Assembly: GCA_963759295.1 (NCBI GenBank) | Contig: CAVWYT010000007.1 | Span: forward strand, 1 to 64,000 | Origin: WHSW01 sp963759295 | Lineage (GTDB): Bacteria > Actinomycetota > Thermoleophilia > Solirubrobacterales > 70-9 | Direction of reading: 5' to 3' | DNA length: 64,000 nt | Notes under the pieces: model-generated | Databases searched by the model: none | The model's input: only the letters and a program-made list of their open reading frames with translations | Told to the model about the DNA's origin: nothing | Made by a program: the position numbers and the translations under genes | Shown here: in pieces, positions 33,061 to 40,903 of the stretch | Layout of the letters: every line of letters starts with the position of its first letter | Position numbering within the stretch: the stretch's first letter is position 1

Positions 33061-34037
33061 CAGCCGACCCGGATCGAGGCGCGGACGCTGGTGCCCCGGC
33101 CCGAGGAGCGGATCTGGACCAGGTCACCGAGCTGGTGGACGAGCCAGAGCCCGTATCCCGCGGGCCGCTGCGGATTCGGGCGCTCGCGGCCGACCAGCGG
33201 ATCGCGGAGCGAACCGCGGTCGTCGACCTGGCAGACGACGGTGTCGTCGTCGCGCCACAGGGTCAGCGTCGCCCCGCCGCCGCCGTGGCGAAGCGCGTTG
33301 GTGGCGAGCTCGGTGACGACGAGGCGAAGGTCCCCGATCCGCTGCTCGTCGAGCCCGGCGGCCGCCGCCAGCGCCCTCGCCCGGCCCCGGATCTTCCCGA
33401 GGCGCCCGGGGTCGATGGCGATGCGGCGCGCGGCGGCGGGTGGCGCCGGGAGCTCGCCGTCGAGCGCCCGCGAGCCCAGCTCCGAGTCGAAGGCCGGGCT
33501 GACCTCGAGGCCGTCAGCCCCGACGACGCGCGGGTGCGCGGTTGCGACGGGCGCCAGCGCGGCATCGTCGAGGGCGTCGCCGTCGTAGGGGCAGACCAGC
33601 CAGATCGCGGTGTCCGGATCGAAGGCGTCGTTGAGGAGCGCCTCGTGGCGACGACACTCCTCCAGCTCCTCCGCGCCGCGTCCGGCCCACACGGGCTCGC
33701 CGATCCCGCGGGCGGCACCGCCGTCGGCGCAGGCGCGAGCCACGAAGTCCCTCCACATCGAGAGGATGCGCCCGGGGTTGCGCCCGGCCTCGGCCATGTC
33801 GACCAGCTCGACGCGAGCGGCGTCCGCGCCGAGCTCGCGTTCGAGCCACTCGAGATTGGTCGGCGCGGTCGCGACCATCACCGCCTCGCCGGCATCGAGC
33901 CCACCGCGGACGAAGGGGGCGGCGCCGGCGATGAACTCACGCTCGCCGTGATAGATCCAGGCTTCGTGACGGAACCGCCTCGCCGGCTCGCGACGGGCGC
34001 CGATCGGCGAGGCGAAGTATGTGCCGGGACGGATCAT
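33060..34037 (-). CDS. MEDS sensory domain fused to RsbW-like HATPase (anti-sigma factor kinase)
   Basis: ATG at 34037 (MIRPGTYFASP). Residues 20-180 form a MEDS/DcmR-type sensory domain: HEAWIYHGEREFIAGAAPFV, GEAVMVATAPTNLEWLEREL, a SMWRDFV segment and IWLVCPYDGDALDD. Residues 220-325 are a small HATPase_c_2: RGRARALAAAAGLDEQRIGD, LRLVVTELATNALRHGGG (N-box), VCQVDDRGSLRDPLV (G1) and PAGYGLWLVHQLGDLVQIRS (G2). This architecture is common in Streptomyces-type partner switching, where the kinase phosphorylates STAS antagonists and holds a sigma factor. The STAS gene ending at 34090 lies just upstream, a natural partner. The ligand sensed by MEDS is unknown. Confidence 0.88.
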   Translation of the reverse strand: MIRPGTYFASPIGARREPARRFRHEAWIYHGEREFIAGAAPFVRGGLDAGEAVMVATAPTNLEWLERELGADAARVELVDMAEAGRNPGRILSMWRDFVARACADGGAARGIGEPVWAGRGAEELEECRRHEALLNDAFDPDTAIWLVCPYDGDALDDAALAPVATAHPRVVGADGLEVSPAFDSELGSRALDGELPAPPAAARRIAIDPGRLGKIRGRARALAAAAGLDEQRIGDLRLVVTELATNALRHGGGGATLTLWRDDDTVVCQVDDRGSLRDPLVGRERPNPQRPAGYGLWLVHQLGDLVQIRSSGRGTSVRASIRVG

Positions 34038-34089
34038 CGTGAATTGAGGCAGGGCCGAAGGTCCCGCTGCGCAGGACGACACTTTGCGA

Positions 34090-34461
34090 CTACCCGCTCG
34101 AGGGGGGGTCTTGAACCCCAGGCCCGTCCGTGAACCGCATCTCGTCGCCGATCCCGGTGAGCGCGAGCATGCGCGCGACCTGACCGCTCGGTCGCAGCAT
34201 GGTCAGGCGACCCGAGTCGGCGGCCGAGAGGCGCTCGGCGATCAGCAACGTGCGCAGCCCGGTCGAGTCGATGAACTCCAGCTCCCTGAGGTCGAGGACG
34301 ATTCGAGGCGCCGTGCCATCCAGCGCCGCCCGGACCTCGCGCTCGAGCACGGCGGCATTGGAGACGTCGAGCTCCCCCGAGAGCGTGAGCACCTGGTCAT
34401 CGCCGTCGGATTCGACCCGAAGCACGAGCGTCCCGTCTTCGATCAGTCGAGCTCCGTTCAC
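34090..34461 (-). CDS. STAS-domain anti-sigma factor antagonist
   Basis: GTG at 34461 is chosen because a GGGGGA motif precedes it; longer starts are possible up to 34716. The 123-residue product is a full STAS domain: LVLRVESDGDDQVLTLSGEL, DVSNAAVLEREVRAALDG, RIVLDLRELEFIDSTGLRTL and SGQVARMLALTGIGDEM. The phosphorylatable Ser is in FIDSTGL. It precedes the MEDS-HATPase kinase gene by about 50 bp and the SDR after that, forming a probable three-gene unit. It probably competes with a sigma factor for the kinase. Confidence 0.85.
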   Translation of the reverse strand: MNGARLIEDGTLVLRVESDGDDQVLTLSGELDVSNAAVLEREVRAALDGTAPRIVLDLRELEFIDSTGLRTLLIAERLSAADSGRLTMLRPSGQVARMLALTGIGDEMRFTDGPGVQDPPSSG

Positions 34462-34714
34462 TGTCCCCCAGGGATCGATGGCGGTCAACCGCGAGTCTAC
34501 TGCCCGCAGCCCGCCGCGCGAACAGGTTGGCTCGAGCCCTGCCCGAGCTCCGTCTGGCCGATGCGTCATCCTCGACCCAGGCGCCCGGAGCTCGGCCGAG
34601 CGGAACCTGGTGCGGAATATGCGCGACTCCTCTTGCCGTCGACAGCAGTCCGAGACGCGATTCCCTCCCTCGGGCGAGTTAGTCGCGGGGACACGCGGGT
34701 ATCCCGGGCCCACC

Positions 34715-35629
34715 ATGGCGCGCGCCGCCGACTTTCTCGCCGCTCACGAGGAGCGTCTCGCGTGGATCATGGGCTCCTCGCGCAGCGGCAGCACCTGGCT
34801 GACGCGAATGCTGTCCGCGATCGAAGGCACGGCGTGCGTCGACGACCCTCATCTCGGACACCACCTCGGCACCTGGAGGCCGCTTTCGATCGCCTGGGCG
34901 ACGGCGGCCGAGGAGCCCGAGCTGACCACCCTGCGCGAGCTGAAGCGAGACTCCGACGACTACTTCTTCAGCGACCGCTACCGCAACGCCTGGGTCCCGG
35001 CGCTGCGCGATCTCGTTCTGGCGCGGTTCGGCGCCCAGGCCGAGGACCAGGTGCCCGATCGCGAGCCCTCGGCCCTGTTCGTCAAGGAGCCCGGCTCCCA
35101 GGGAGCGCCGCTGATCTTCGAGGCCTTTCCCCGCTCGGGGCTGATCTTCCTGCTCCGCGACGGCCGCGACGTGGTCGAGTCGTGGCTCGACGCCTACCGC
35201 GACGGCTCCTGGGCGATCGAGGGCGGCGCCTTCCCCGTCGCCGCATCCGGCCGGGAGCCGCTGATTCGCTGGCTGTCGGCGGTCTGGGCGTTGCGGACGC
35301 GCACGATCGGCGAGGCGTTCGCCGCGCGCCCGGAGAACAGGCGCGTGCTGGTGCGCTACGAGGACCTGCTCAGCGACCCCGCCGGCGAGCTGGGCCGAAT
35401 CTGCTCGGTCGTCGATCTGCCCACCGACCGCGTCGATGAGATCGTCGAGCGCCATAGATTCTCGCGGATCTCGAAGCGCGAGCGCGGCGAGGGCCGCCGT
35501 GCGCGCAGCGCCTCACCCGGCGGCTGGCGCAACACGATGAGCCGGCGCGAGCAGCGGGCGATGGAGGAGACCATGGGGCCGGCGCTCAGCGAGTGCGGCT
35601 ACCGGGTCGGCTTCCACGCGGCCGCCTGA
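34715..35629 (+). CDS. Sulfotransferase family protein
   Basis: ATG at 34715 gives 304 residues. The PAPS 5'-phosphosulfate loop is LAWIMGSSRSGSTWLTRMLS (G-S-x-R-S-G-S-T), and the 3'-phosphate site is FLLRDGRDVVESWLDAYRD with the expected R-D-x-R-D. RVLVRYEDLLSDPAGELGRI closes the core. The C-terminal helix has RISKRERGEG, a basic segment that often contacts PAPS. Such enzymes sulfate lipids, glycans or small molecules; the acceptor is unknown. Divergent from the STAS gene. CCGCC/GGCGG arms can pair around its TGA and that of the convergent oxidoreductase. Confidence 0.87.
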   Translation: MARAADFLAAHEERLAWIMGSSRSGSTWLTRMLSAIEGTACVDDPHLGHHLGTWRPLSIAWATAAEEPELTTLRELKRDSDDYFFSDRYRNAWVPALRDLVLARFGAQAEDQVPDREPSALFVKEPGSQGAPLIFEAFPRSGLIFLLRDGRDVVESWLDAYRDGSWAIEGGAFPVAASGREPLIRWLSAVWALRTRTIGEAFAARPENRRVLVRYEDLLSDPAGELGRICSVVDLPTDRVDEIVERHRFSRISKRERGEGRRARSASPGGWRNTMSRREQRAMEETMGPALSECGYRVGFHAAA

Positions 35630-35641
35630 GCGCGCCGGCGG

Positions 35642-36352
35642 TCAGCCGGTCGGCCCGAAGCGCTCCGTCTTGATTCGCTGCGCCGGCAGCCCGGCCTCGA
35701 GCAGCAGCGCGGCCGCCGCCTCCACGAAGCCGTTCGACCCGCAGACGAACGCGGTCGCCTCGGGCGCCACGTCGGCGACGATCGACGCGTCGATGCGCCC
35801 GGTGTGGCCGGGCCAGCCCTGCGGCGGCTCGCGGGTGAAGGTCAGCGTCGCGTCGTCGCCGAGCTCGTCGGCGTAGATCACGTCCTCGCCTGCGCGGACC
35901 GAGTAGACGAGGCGCATGGGCGCGCCAGGCATCGTCCGGCGGCGGTGACGGAGGATCGCCATCAGCGGAACGACGCCGGAGCCGCCGCCAAGCAGCAGCG
36001 CCGGCGACTCGCCTCGCCAGACGAAGTAGGAGGCAAACGGACCGCGCACCTCGACCCGGTCGCCCTCGACGACGACGTCGTGGAAGTACGGCGAGATCTC
36101 GCCCCCGTCGAGCCGGTCGATGGTGAGCTCGATCTCGCCCTCGTCGAGCGGCGAGGAGGCGATCGAGTAGGAGCGCTGGGCACGGTAGCCGTCGGGCGCG
36201 GTCAACCGGACGTCGTAGTGCTGCCCCGGTAGGTGGGGCATCCACATCGGCAGCTCGAGAGAAAACGACTTCACGCGTGGCGTCTCACGCGTGATCGCGG
36301 TCACCGTCGCGATCTGCCAGCGGCCCGGGGCCCGCTGCTCGACGGGCGGCAC
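35642..36352 (-). CDS. FAD/NAD(P)-binding ferredoxin-reductase-type oxidoreductase
   Basis: 236 residues from GTG at 36352; TTG at 36370 is an alternative. The N-terminal FAD barrel has LPGQHYDVRLTAPDGYRAQR with the RSYSIAS flavin motif, and GEISPYFHDVVVEGDRVEVR. The NAD(P) lobe has ALLLGGGSGVVPLMAILRHR, MRLVYSVRAGEDVIYADEL, and the terminal FVCGSNGFVEAAA. No iron-sulfur domain is attached. It directly follows the sulfite-oxidase-like gene and probably passes electrons from NAD(P)H to or from that molybdoenzyme, a pair commonly found together in actinobacteria. Last gene of the long nar-associated minus-strand run. Confidence 0.87.
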   Translation of the reverse strand: MPPVEQRAPGRWQIATVTAITRETPRVKSFSLELPMWMPHLPGQHYDVRLTAPDGYRAQRSYSIASSPLDEGEIELTIDRLDGGEISPYFHDVVVEGDRVEVRGPFASYFVWRGESPALLLGGGSGVVPLMAILRHRRRTMPGAPMRLVYSVRAGEDVIYADELGDDATLTFTREPPQGWPGHTGRIDASIVADVAPEATAFVCGSNGFVEAAAALLLEAGLPAQRIKTERFGPTG

Positions 36353-36357
36353 CGGCG

Positions 36358-36981
36358 TCAGTCGGTCCAATAGCGCTCCTCCTCGAAGGGGTCGCCGCGG
36401 TTGTGGTAGCCGTTCGCCTCCCAGAAGCCCGGCTCGTCGTGGTCCATCACCCTGAGGCCTGCGAGCCATTTGGCGCTCTTCCAGAAGTAGAGATGCGGGA
36501 CGAGCAGCCTGGCGGGGCCACCGTGCTCGCGGGCCAAGGGCTCGCCCTCGTGCTCGGTCACGACCCAGGCCTTGCCGTCGATCAAGTCCTCGATCGCGAG
36601 GTTGGTCGTGTAGCCGCCGTAGGAGTAGGCCATCGCGAAGGCGCCGAGCGGCTCGGCCGCCTCGAGCAGCGTGTCGACGGAGACCCCGCGAAAGCTCGTC
36701 CCCAGCTTCGACCACTTGGTGACGCAGTGGATGTCGCAGGGGATCTCCTCGAACTCGAGCCCGTGGAACTCCTCCCAGCTCCATTCGCGTTCGGCCGCGA
36801 CCATGCCGTCGATCCGCAGGCTCCACTCGCCCGGCACGCCGGGGTCGACGTCGGGCGTCGGGCCCGCGGTCAGCACCGGGAAACCCTGCTCGATGTACTG
36901 CCCGGGCGGAAGCCGATCGGCGAGCTCGTCGGGCACCCGCCGGCGACCGCTGAACGCGCGTGAGACGAAGCCCTCGGCCAT
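36358..36981 (-). CDS. Sulfite-oxidase-like molybdopterin-dependent oxidoreductase
   Basis: 207 residues, ATG at 36981 overlapping the stop of the UBP zinc-finger gene (ATGA). It is the compact Mo-cofactor domain: LRIDGMVAAEREWSWEEFHG, then PCDIHCVTKWSKLG where Cys86 is the molybdenum ligand, then SFRGVSVDTLLEAAEPLGAF and YSYGGYTTNLAIEDL. It continues with HGGPARLLVPHLYFWKSAKW and VMDHDEPGFWEANGYHNRGD. There is no heme or dimerisation domain and no Tat signal, so it is cytoplasmic and MsrP/YedY-like only in its core. Molybdenum cofactor use links it to NarG upstream. Reaction unknown; reduction of S- or N-oxides is plausible. Confidence 0.87.
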   Translation of the reverse strand: MAEGFVSRAFSGRRRVPDELADRLPPGQYIEQGFPVLTAGPTPDVDPGVPGEWSLRIDGMVAAEREWSWEEFHGLEFEEIPCDIHCVTKWSKLGTSFRGVSVDTLLEAAEPLGAFAMAYSYGGYTTNLAIEDLIDGKAWVVTEHEGEPLAREHGGPARLLVPHLYFWKSAKWLAGLRVMDHDEPGFWEANGYHNRGDPFEEERYWTD

Positions 36982-37292
36982 CAGCCCAGCGGCGAGGGCG
37001 GGATCCGGGTGGAGCCGGTGACCTCGGGAAGGACCAGCCCGATCTCGTCGATGAAGCACCACGACCACTGCTCGCGCGGCTCGAGCGAGCGGATGAGCGG
37101 GTGGCCTGTCGCATCGGCGTGCGCGCTCGCGTGGTGGTTGGGGGAGTCGTCGCAGCAGCCGACGTGGCCGCACTCGAGGCAGATCCGCAGATGCAGCCAC
37201 GGCTCGCCGGCGGCCAGACAGTCCTCGCAGCCGGGCACCGACTCGGGCAGCTCGGTCAGCCTGACGTGGTCTAGATGAGAGCAGGCGGCCAA
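36981..37292 (-). CDS. UBP-type zinc-finger protein
   Basis: 103 residues with a ZnF-UBP module: CSHLDHV, PGCEDCLAAGEPWLHLRICL, CGHVGCCDDSPNHHASAHAD and TGHPLIRSLEPREQWSW. The Cys-x2-Cys, Cys-x2-Cys and His-rich spacing is that of the ubiquitin-carboxy-terminus-binding finger of eukaryotic deubiquitinases. In bacteria the same fold occurs as a short free-standing protein, often beside sulfite-oxidase-like genes as here (from memory). A GlyGly-tail-binding role is conceivable but unproven. It lies 39 bp after hemerythrin and overlaps the molybdoenzyme by 4 nt. Confidence 0.85.
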   Translation of the reverse strand: MAACSHLDHVRLTELPESVPGCEDCLAAGEPWLHLRICLECGHVGCCDDSPNHHASAHADATGHPLIRSLEPREQWSWCFIDEIGLVLPEVTGSTRIPPSPLG

Positions 37293-37331
37293 GGCACGAT
37301 CCTGACAGCTGGTCGGGGCCGGCGCGTCTCG

Positions 37332-37766
37332 CTAGGCGGCCTCGGCGGCGGCGATCCGCTTGCCGAGGGCCGCCAGGGCGTCGGCGTCGAGCGCCCGCTC
37401 GATCAGCGGGAACAGCACCCGCTCCTCGTGGCGGACGTGCTCATCGAGACGCTCGCCGAGCTCGCGCAGCTCCACCGGCTCGAGCCGATCCTCGGCGAGG
37501 CGCTCCATCCGCTCGCGGATCCAGACGTGGTCGACGAGCACTTGGATTACCGCGGCGGAGCCCGGGTCGGCATACGCCGCGTAGGCCGGCAGCAGCACGC
37601 TCTCCTCGACCCGGAAGTGCTTCGCCCCTTCGCCGGCCCAGAACTCCAAGACGCTCTCGCGGACGTCGGACCGGTCGGAGTCGGTGGCGCGCTTCAATGC
37701 CATCGCCCAACGGAGCGCCTGATGGTGGTCGCGCGAGAGCTCGGCCAGCGACGGATCGCGCCTCAT
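37332..37766 (-). CDS. Hemerythrin-like (HHE) domain protein
   Basis: 144 residues of four-helix-bundle HHE type. Putative diiron ligands are SRDHHQALRW (His14 or His15), HFRVEESVLLP (His50, Glu54), LVDHVWIRERM (His80), and HVRHEERVLFPLIERAL with two His and Glu. Hemerythrin-like proteins bind O2 or NO or sense iron and redox state. Position inside the nitrate-respiration gene run suggests NO or O2 handling. ATG at 37766 overlaps the stop of the alkyltransferase-like gene (ATGA), so expression is linked. Confidence 0.88.
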   Translation of the reverse strand: MRRDPSLAELSRDHHQALRWAMALKRATDSDRSDVRESVLEFWAGEGAKHFRVEESVLLPAYAAYADPGSAAVIQVLVDHVWIRERMERLAEDRLEPVELRELGERLDEHVRHEERVLFPLIERALDADALAALGKRIAAAEAA

Positions 37767-38089
37767 CGCCGTCGAGCTTGCGCCCCAGCGGCGGCGCTCC
37801 GTCCATCGAGCGCCTCGGCCGGCACCCGGGCGACGCTCAGATCGACTCGCGCGCCGCGAAACGGCACACCCTCTTCCTCGAGCAACCTGCGCTGCGCGGC
37901 CCCACGGGCCAGTGACCCGTCAGCGCGCACGACCCGCTGCCAGGGAACCCCGGGGTCGTCGCAGACGTGAAGCGCCCGGCCGGCGGCCCGCGGCGCGGCC
38001 GGGCAGAGGTCACCGTAGGTCGAGACGAAGCCCGCGGGAATCGCCCGCGCGCGAGCGAGGATCTCCTCCGTCAACCGCGAGTCCGACAC
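37763..38089 (-). CDS. Alkyltransferase-like (ATL) protein, MGMT-type DNA-binding domain without active cysteine
   Basis: 108 residues covering only the DNA-binding domain of O6-alkylguanine methyltransferases: EEILARARAIPAGFVSTYGD, LCPAAPRAAGRALHVCDDPG, and VPWQRVVRADGSLARGAAQR. The methyltransferase motif PCHRV is replaced by PWQRV, the hallmark of ATL proteins, in which Trp takes the place of the acceptor Cys. ATLs bind O6-alkylguanine and hand the lesion to nucleotide excision repair. It sits between narK/zinc-ribbon and hemerythrin genes; a true MGMT lies at 46303, on the other side of the nar genes. Confidence 0.87.
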   Translation of the reverse strand: MSDSRLTEEILARARAIPAGFVSTYGDLCPAAPRAAGRALHVCDDPGVPWQRVVRADGSLARGAAQRRLLEEEGVPFRGARVDLSVARVPAEALDGRSAAAGAQARRR

Positions 38090-38134
38090 TCTCCGAAGTA
38101 TGGTCTCCGCCTCCGGCGATTGCGAGTCGGTCGC

Positions 38135-38282
38135 CTAGTGCTGGCGCAGCCAGGTCGGCAGGAGGAACGTCCACGACCGCTTGCCGCAGCGCCGGCACCT
38201 GGCGAACGAGCTCGTCAGCGGCGCGCCGCAATGGCGGCACTCCGGCTTCGGCTTGACGATCCCGGCCCTCATCTTCCAGACC
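38135..38282 (-). CDS. Small zinc-ribbon protein, possibly with an N-terminal membrane helix
   Basis: The frame encodes VRNVGAVVVAWAVSWVVWKM, a likely transmembrane segment, then IVKPKPECRHCGAPLTSSFA and RCRRCGKRSWTFLLPTWLRQ with two CxxC knuckles. GTG at 38282 is the first canonical start but cuts the hydrophobic segment. The frame stays open to the narK stop region, where GTA and CTG codons occur, so the real start is unclear. It follows narK directly on the same strand. Function unknown; it may be a membrane-anchored zinc finger. Confidence 0.55.
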
Positions 38283-38346
38283 ACCCACGATACGGCCCAC
38301 GCGACGACGACGGCGCCGACGTTACGAACCTGGCCGTTTACCCCGG

Positions 38347-39522
38347 TCAGGCGGCCGTGTCGGTGGCGGGCTCGAGCGACGCGAGCGCCATCCCCGCGCA
38401 CATCCAGGCGAAGGCGACGAGGAACACGAACGCGAGCACGAAATCCCCCGTCGCGTCCTTGACCACCCCCAGCACCAGCGGCGGGAAGAACCCGCCGAGG
38501 CCCCCGGCCGCGCCGACGATCCCGGTCGCGGCCCCGGTCGCTTTCGGGAAGTGAAGCGGCACGAGCTTGAACACGGCGCCGTTGCCGAGCCCGAGGCAGG
38601 CCGCCATCGTCAGGCAGAAGATCGTCACCGGGACGATCGCGGGATCGGAGGCCTGCCACGAGAGCCCGATCGCGTCGATCCCGATCCCGACGAAGGCGAA
38701 GGCGAGCACGGTCGAGCCGCCGATCCGATCCGAGAGCCAGCCCCCGATCGGGCGGGCGAAGGTGGCGACAATCGTGAACCCGGCGGCTCGCAGGCCGGCG
38801 TCGGTGAGCGAGTAGTCGAACCAGTCCTTGAGCAGCTTCGGCAGGAAGATCGCCATCGCCACGAAGCCGCCGAAGGTGACGAAGTAGAAGAGCGACAGCC
38901 GGTAGAGGTTCCAGCCCGACCTGAGCACCTCGCCGTAGGGCTGGCGCACCGGCTTGCGGTCGGGAACGTCGCGGGCTATCGACCACCAGATCAGCCCGTA
39001 GACGGCGATCACGGCACCGACAACCAGGCCCGCGACCTCCTGGCTCGCCGCGTCGCGGATCGCGGGGATCGAGAACGCCGCGACCGCGGTGCCGATGTTG
39101 CCCATCCCGTAGATGCCGAGCGCGAAGCCCTGGCGCTTGGGCGGAAACCACTCGGCGACGAACGGGACGCCGACGGCGAACGTCGCGCCCGCGGCACCGA
39201 GCAGGAAGCCGGCTCCGAGCAGAGCCGCGTAGCTGGAGGCGAAGCCGACCAGGACCGCGGCCCCCGCGGAGTAGAAGAGCATGACGGCGAACACCGGGCG
39301 CCCGCCGATCCGGTCGGTGATGATCCCGAACGGGATCCGCAGCAGCGAGCCGAGCACGACCGGGACCGAGATCATGATCGCGGTCTCGGTGTCGGAGAGC
39401 CCGAGCTCGTCCTGGATGTCGGGCGCGATCGGGGCGATCATGCCCCAGGCCGAGAAGCAGACCGCGAAGGCGATCGTGCCGAGGACGAGGTTGCGAGTCG
39501 AGCCCGCTCGATCGGGGCTCAT
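38347..39522 (-). CDS. narK: NarK-type nitrate/nitrite MFS transporter
   Basis: 391 residues, twelve-helix MFS. ATG at 39522 overlaps the narI stop (ATGA). The opening is LVLGTIAFAVCFSAWGMIAP. The nitrate-transporter signature regions are GLSDTETAIMISVPVVLGSL, LRIPFGIITDRIGGRPVFAV with the conserved Arg of TM2, GVPFVAEWFPPKRQGFALGI, and GNGAVFKLVPLHFPKATGAA with the second nitrate signature. It imports nitrate and/or exports nitrite across the inner membrane, supplying the cytoplasmic-facing NarG active site. Position as the fifth gene of the nar operon supports this. Confidence 0.92.
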   Translation of the reverse strand: MSPDRAGSTRNLVLGTIAFAVCFSAWGMIAPIAPDIQDELGLSDTETAIMISVPVVLGSLLRIPFGIITDRIGGRPVFAVMLFYSAGAAVLVGFASSYAALLGAGFLLGAAGATFAVGVPFVAEWFPPKRQGFALGIYGMGNIGTAVAAFSIPAIRDAASQEVAGLVVGAVIAVYGLIWWSIARDVPDRKPVRQPYGEVLRSGWNLYRLSLFYFVTFGGFVAMAIFLPKLLKDWFDYSLTDAGLRAAGFTIVATFARPIGGWLSDRIGGSTVLAFAFVGIGIDAIGLSWQASDPAIVPVTIFCLTMAACLGLGNGAVFKLVPLHFPKATGAATGIVGAAGGLGGFFPPLVLGVVKDATGDFVLAFVFLVAFAWMCAGMALASLEPATDTAA

Positions 39523-40250
39523 CGACCCGCCTCGGCCCGGGCGGCCGTGACCTCCGCCCGCGACGGTCTGCCGTAGCGCGATCGGTACGGGATCGGGCTG
39601 CGGCGGAGGTAATCGACCGGAATGCTCCAGGCGTGGACGAGGCGGCTGAACGGCCACCAGGCGAACACCAGCCATGCGGAGATCACGTGGATCTGAAAGA
39701 CGAAGGTGACGTGCGCCCCGGTCATCAGCTCCGGGTCCGGGTCTGCGATCAGCAGCTTGCGAAAGTAGGGGCCGACGCTCTCGCGATAGTGCACCGCGTC
39801 GCCGAAGTTGGTGATCGTCGCCAGCATCCCGGTGACGATCGCGACGGCGAGCAGGCCCATCGTGATCACATCGGCGCGCGTCGTCGTCACCCGGACGCGC
39901 GCGAAACGAAGGCGCCGATAGATGAGCAGCGCGAAGCCGACGCAGACGGCGCCGCCCGCCGCGAGCCCGCCGATGACCGCGATCACGTGGTAGGCGTCGT
40001 CGTTGATCCCGACCGTCGCGGTCCACGACCGCGGCACCAGCAACCCGAGCACGTGCCCGCCGATCGCGGCCAGCACGCCGAGGTGGAAGATCACGCTCGC
40101 GTACTTGAGCACCCGGCTCTCGAGCAGCTGGGACGAGCGCGCGCCCCAGCCGTACTGATCGCGCCGGTAGCGCCACCAGTGCCCGACGACGAAGACGACG
40201 AGCGCCGCGTATGGCAGCACGGCGTAGAGGAGGATCTCGCCCCGGCTCAC
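39519..40250 (-). CDS. narI: Respiratory nitrate reductase gamma subunit (cytochrome b)
   Basis: GTG at 40250 overlaps the narJ stop (GTGA). 243 residues with five helices: LLYAVLPYAALVVFVVGHWW, then KYASVIFHLGVLAAIGGHVL, where the two His of the helix-2 motif ligate b hemes. AYHVIAVIGGLAAGGAVCVG follows, and MTGAHVTFVFQIHVISAWLV carries the late heme His pair. DVITMGLLAVAIVTGMLATI is helix four. NarI takes electrons from quinol at the outer face and passes them through two hemes to NarH. The stop overlaps the narK ATG. Confidence 0.93.
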   Translation of the reverse strand: MSRGEILLYAVLPYAALVVFVVGHWWRYRRDQYGWGARSSQLLESRVLKYASVIFHLGVLAAIGGHVLGLLVPRSWTATVGINDDAYHVIAVIGGLAAGGAVCVGFALLIYRRLRFARVRVTTTRADVITMGLLAVAIVTGMLATITNFGDAVHYRESVGPYFRKLLIADPDPELMTGAHVTFVFQIHVISAWLVFAWWPFSRLVHAWSIPVDYLRRSPIPYRSRYGRPSRAEVTAARAEAGR

Positions 40251-40903
40251 TCGATCCCCCCGACCAGCGGCCGCGCCGCCCCCGGATCGTCGAGCGACAT
40301 CACCTCGGGCGGCGCGAACGGCTCCAGGCCGACCTCCTCGTGCGGCGGCCCCTCGGCGGCCAGCCGCCTGACCCGGGCGAGCTTCGACGAGCTCAGCCGC
40401 GGTAGCGCCTCGACGACGACCTCCAGCAGGGGCGCGTAGGGACTCCGCTCGCGGTCGAGCCCGGCGCGCACCAGCTCGATCGCCACCCGGTGCTCCTCGA
40501 GCAGGCCGATGCCCTCCCCCGCCGGCGCCAGGGCAGCGAACTCGAGCATCAGCGGCAGGTAGTCCGGAAGCTCGTCGCCGGGCGGATCGAGGCCACCGGC
40601 GCGGTAGGCCTGCTTCAGCCTCACCATCGCGACGCCGCGCTGACGACGATCTCCGTGCACGTGGTAGGTCAGATGCAGCGTGCACTGCTTGGTGAAGTCG
40701 AAGGCCTCGATGTAGAGGCGCTGCAACTCGCCGACCGACCTCGACCCGTACCAGCCGCAAAACCGGCGCAGGCGCTCGGACTGTCGGCCGCGCGCCGGCA
40801 CCAGCTCGAGCTCGGCGGCGGTCCGGGCGGCCTCGCGGCGATCCTCGTCGGGGTACTGAAGCAGCAGCGAGGCGAGCTTCAGCGGGTGGACGCGCTCAGC
40901 CAC
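40247..40903 (-). CDS. narJ: Nitrate reductase molybdenum-cofactor assembly chaperone
   Basis: GTG at 40903 overlaps the end of narH by 8 nt. 218 residues of the NarJ/TorD helical family: KLASLLLQYPDEDRREAART, LQRLYIEAFDFTKQCTLHLT and YHVHGDRRQRGVAMVRLKQA. The hallmark D-E-L-P-D-Y-L-P segment is LDPPGDELPDYLPLMLEFAA. It binds the NarG N-terminus and holds apo-NarGH until the molybdenum cofactor is inserted; it is not part of the final complex. Normal length and gene order (narG-H-J-I). Confidence 0.93.
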   Translation of the reverse strand: MAERVHPLKLASLLLQYPDEDRREAARTAAELELVPARGRQSERLRRFCGWYGSRSVGELQRLYIEAFDFTKQCTLHLTYHVHGDRRQRGVAMVRLKQAYRAGGLDPPGDELPDYLPLMLEFAALAPAGEGIGLLEEHRVAIELVRAGLDRERSPYAPLLEVVVEALPRLSSSKLARVRRLAAEGPPHEEVGLEPFAPPEVMSLDDPGAARPLVGGIE

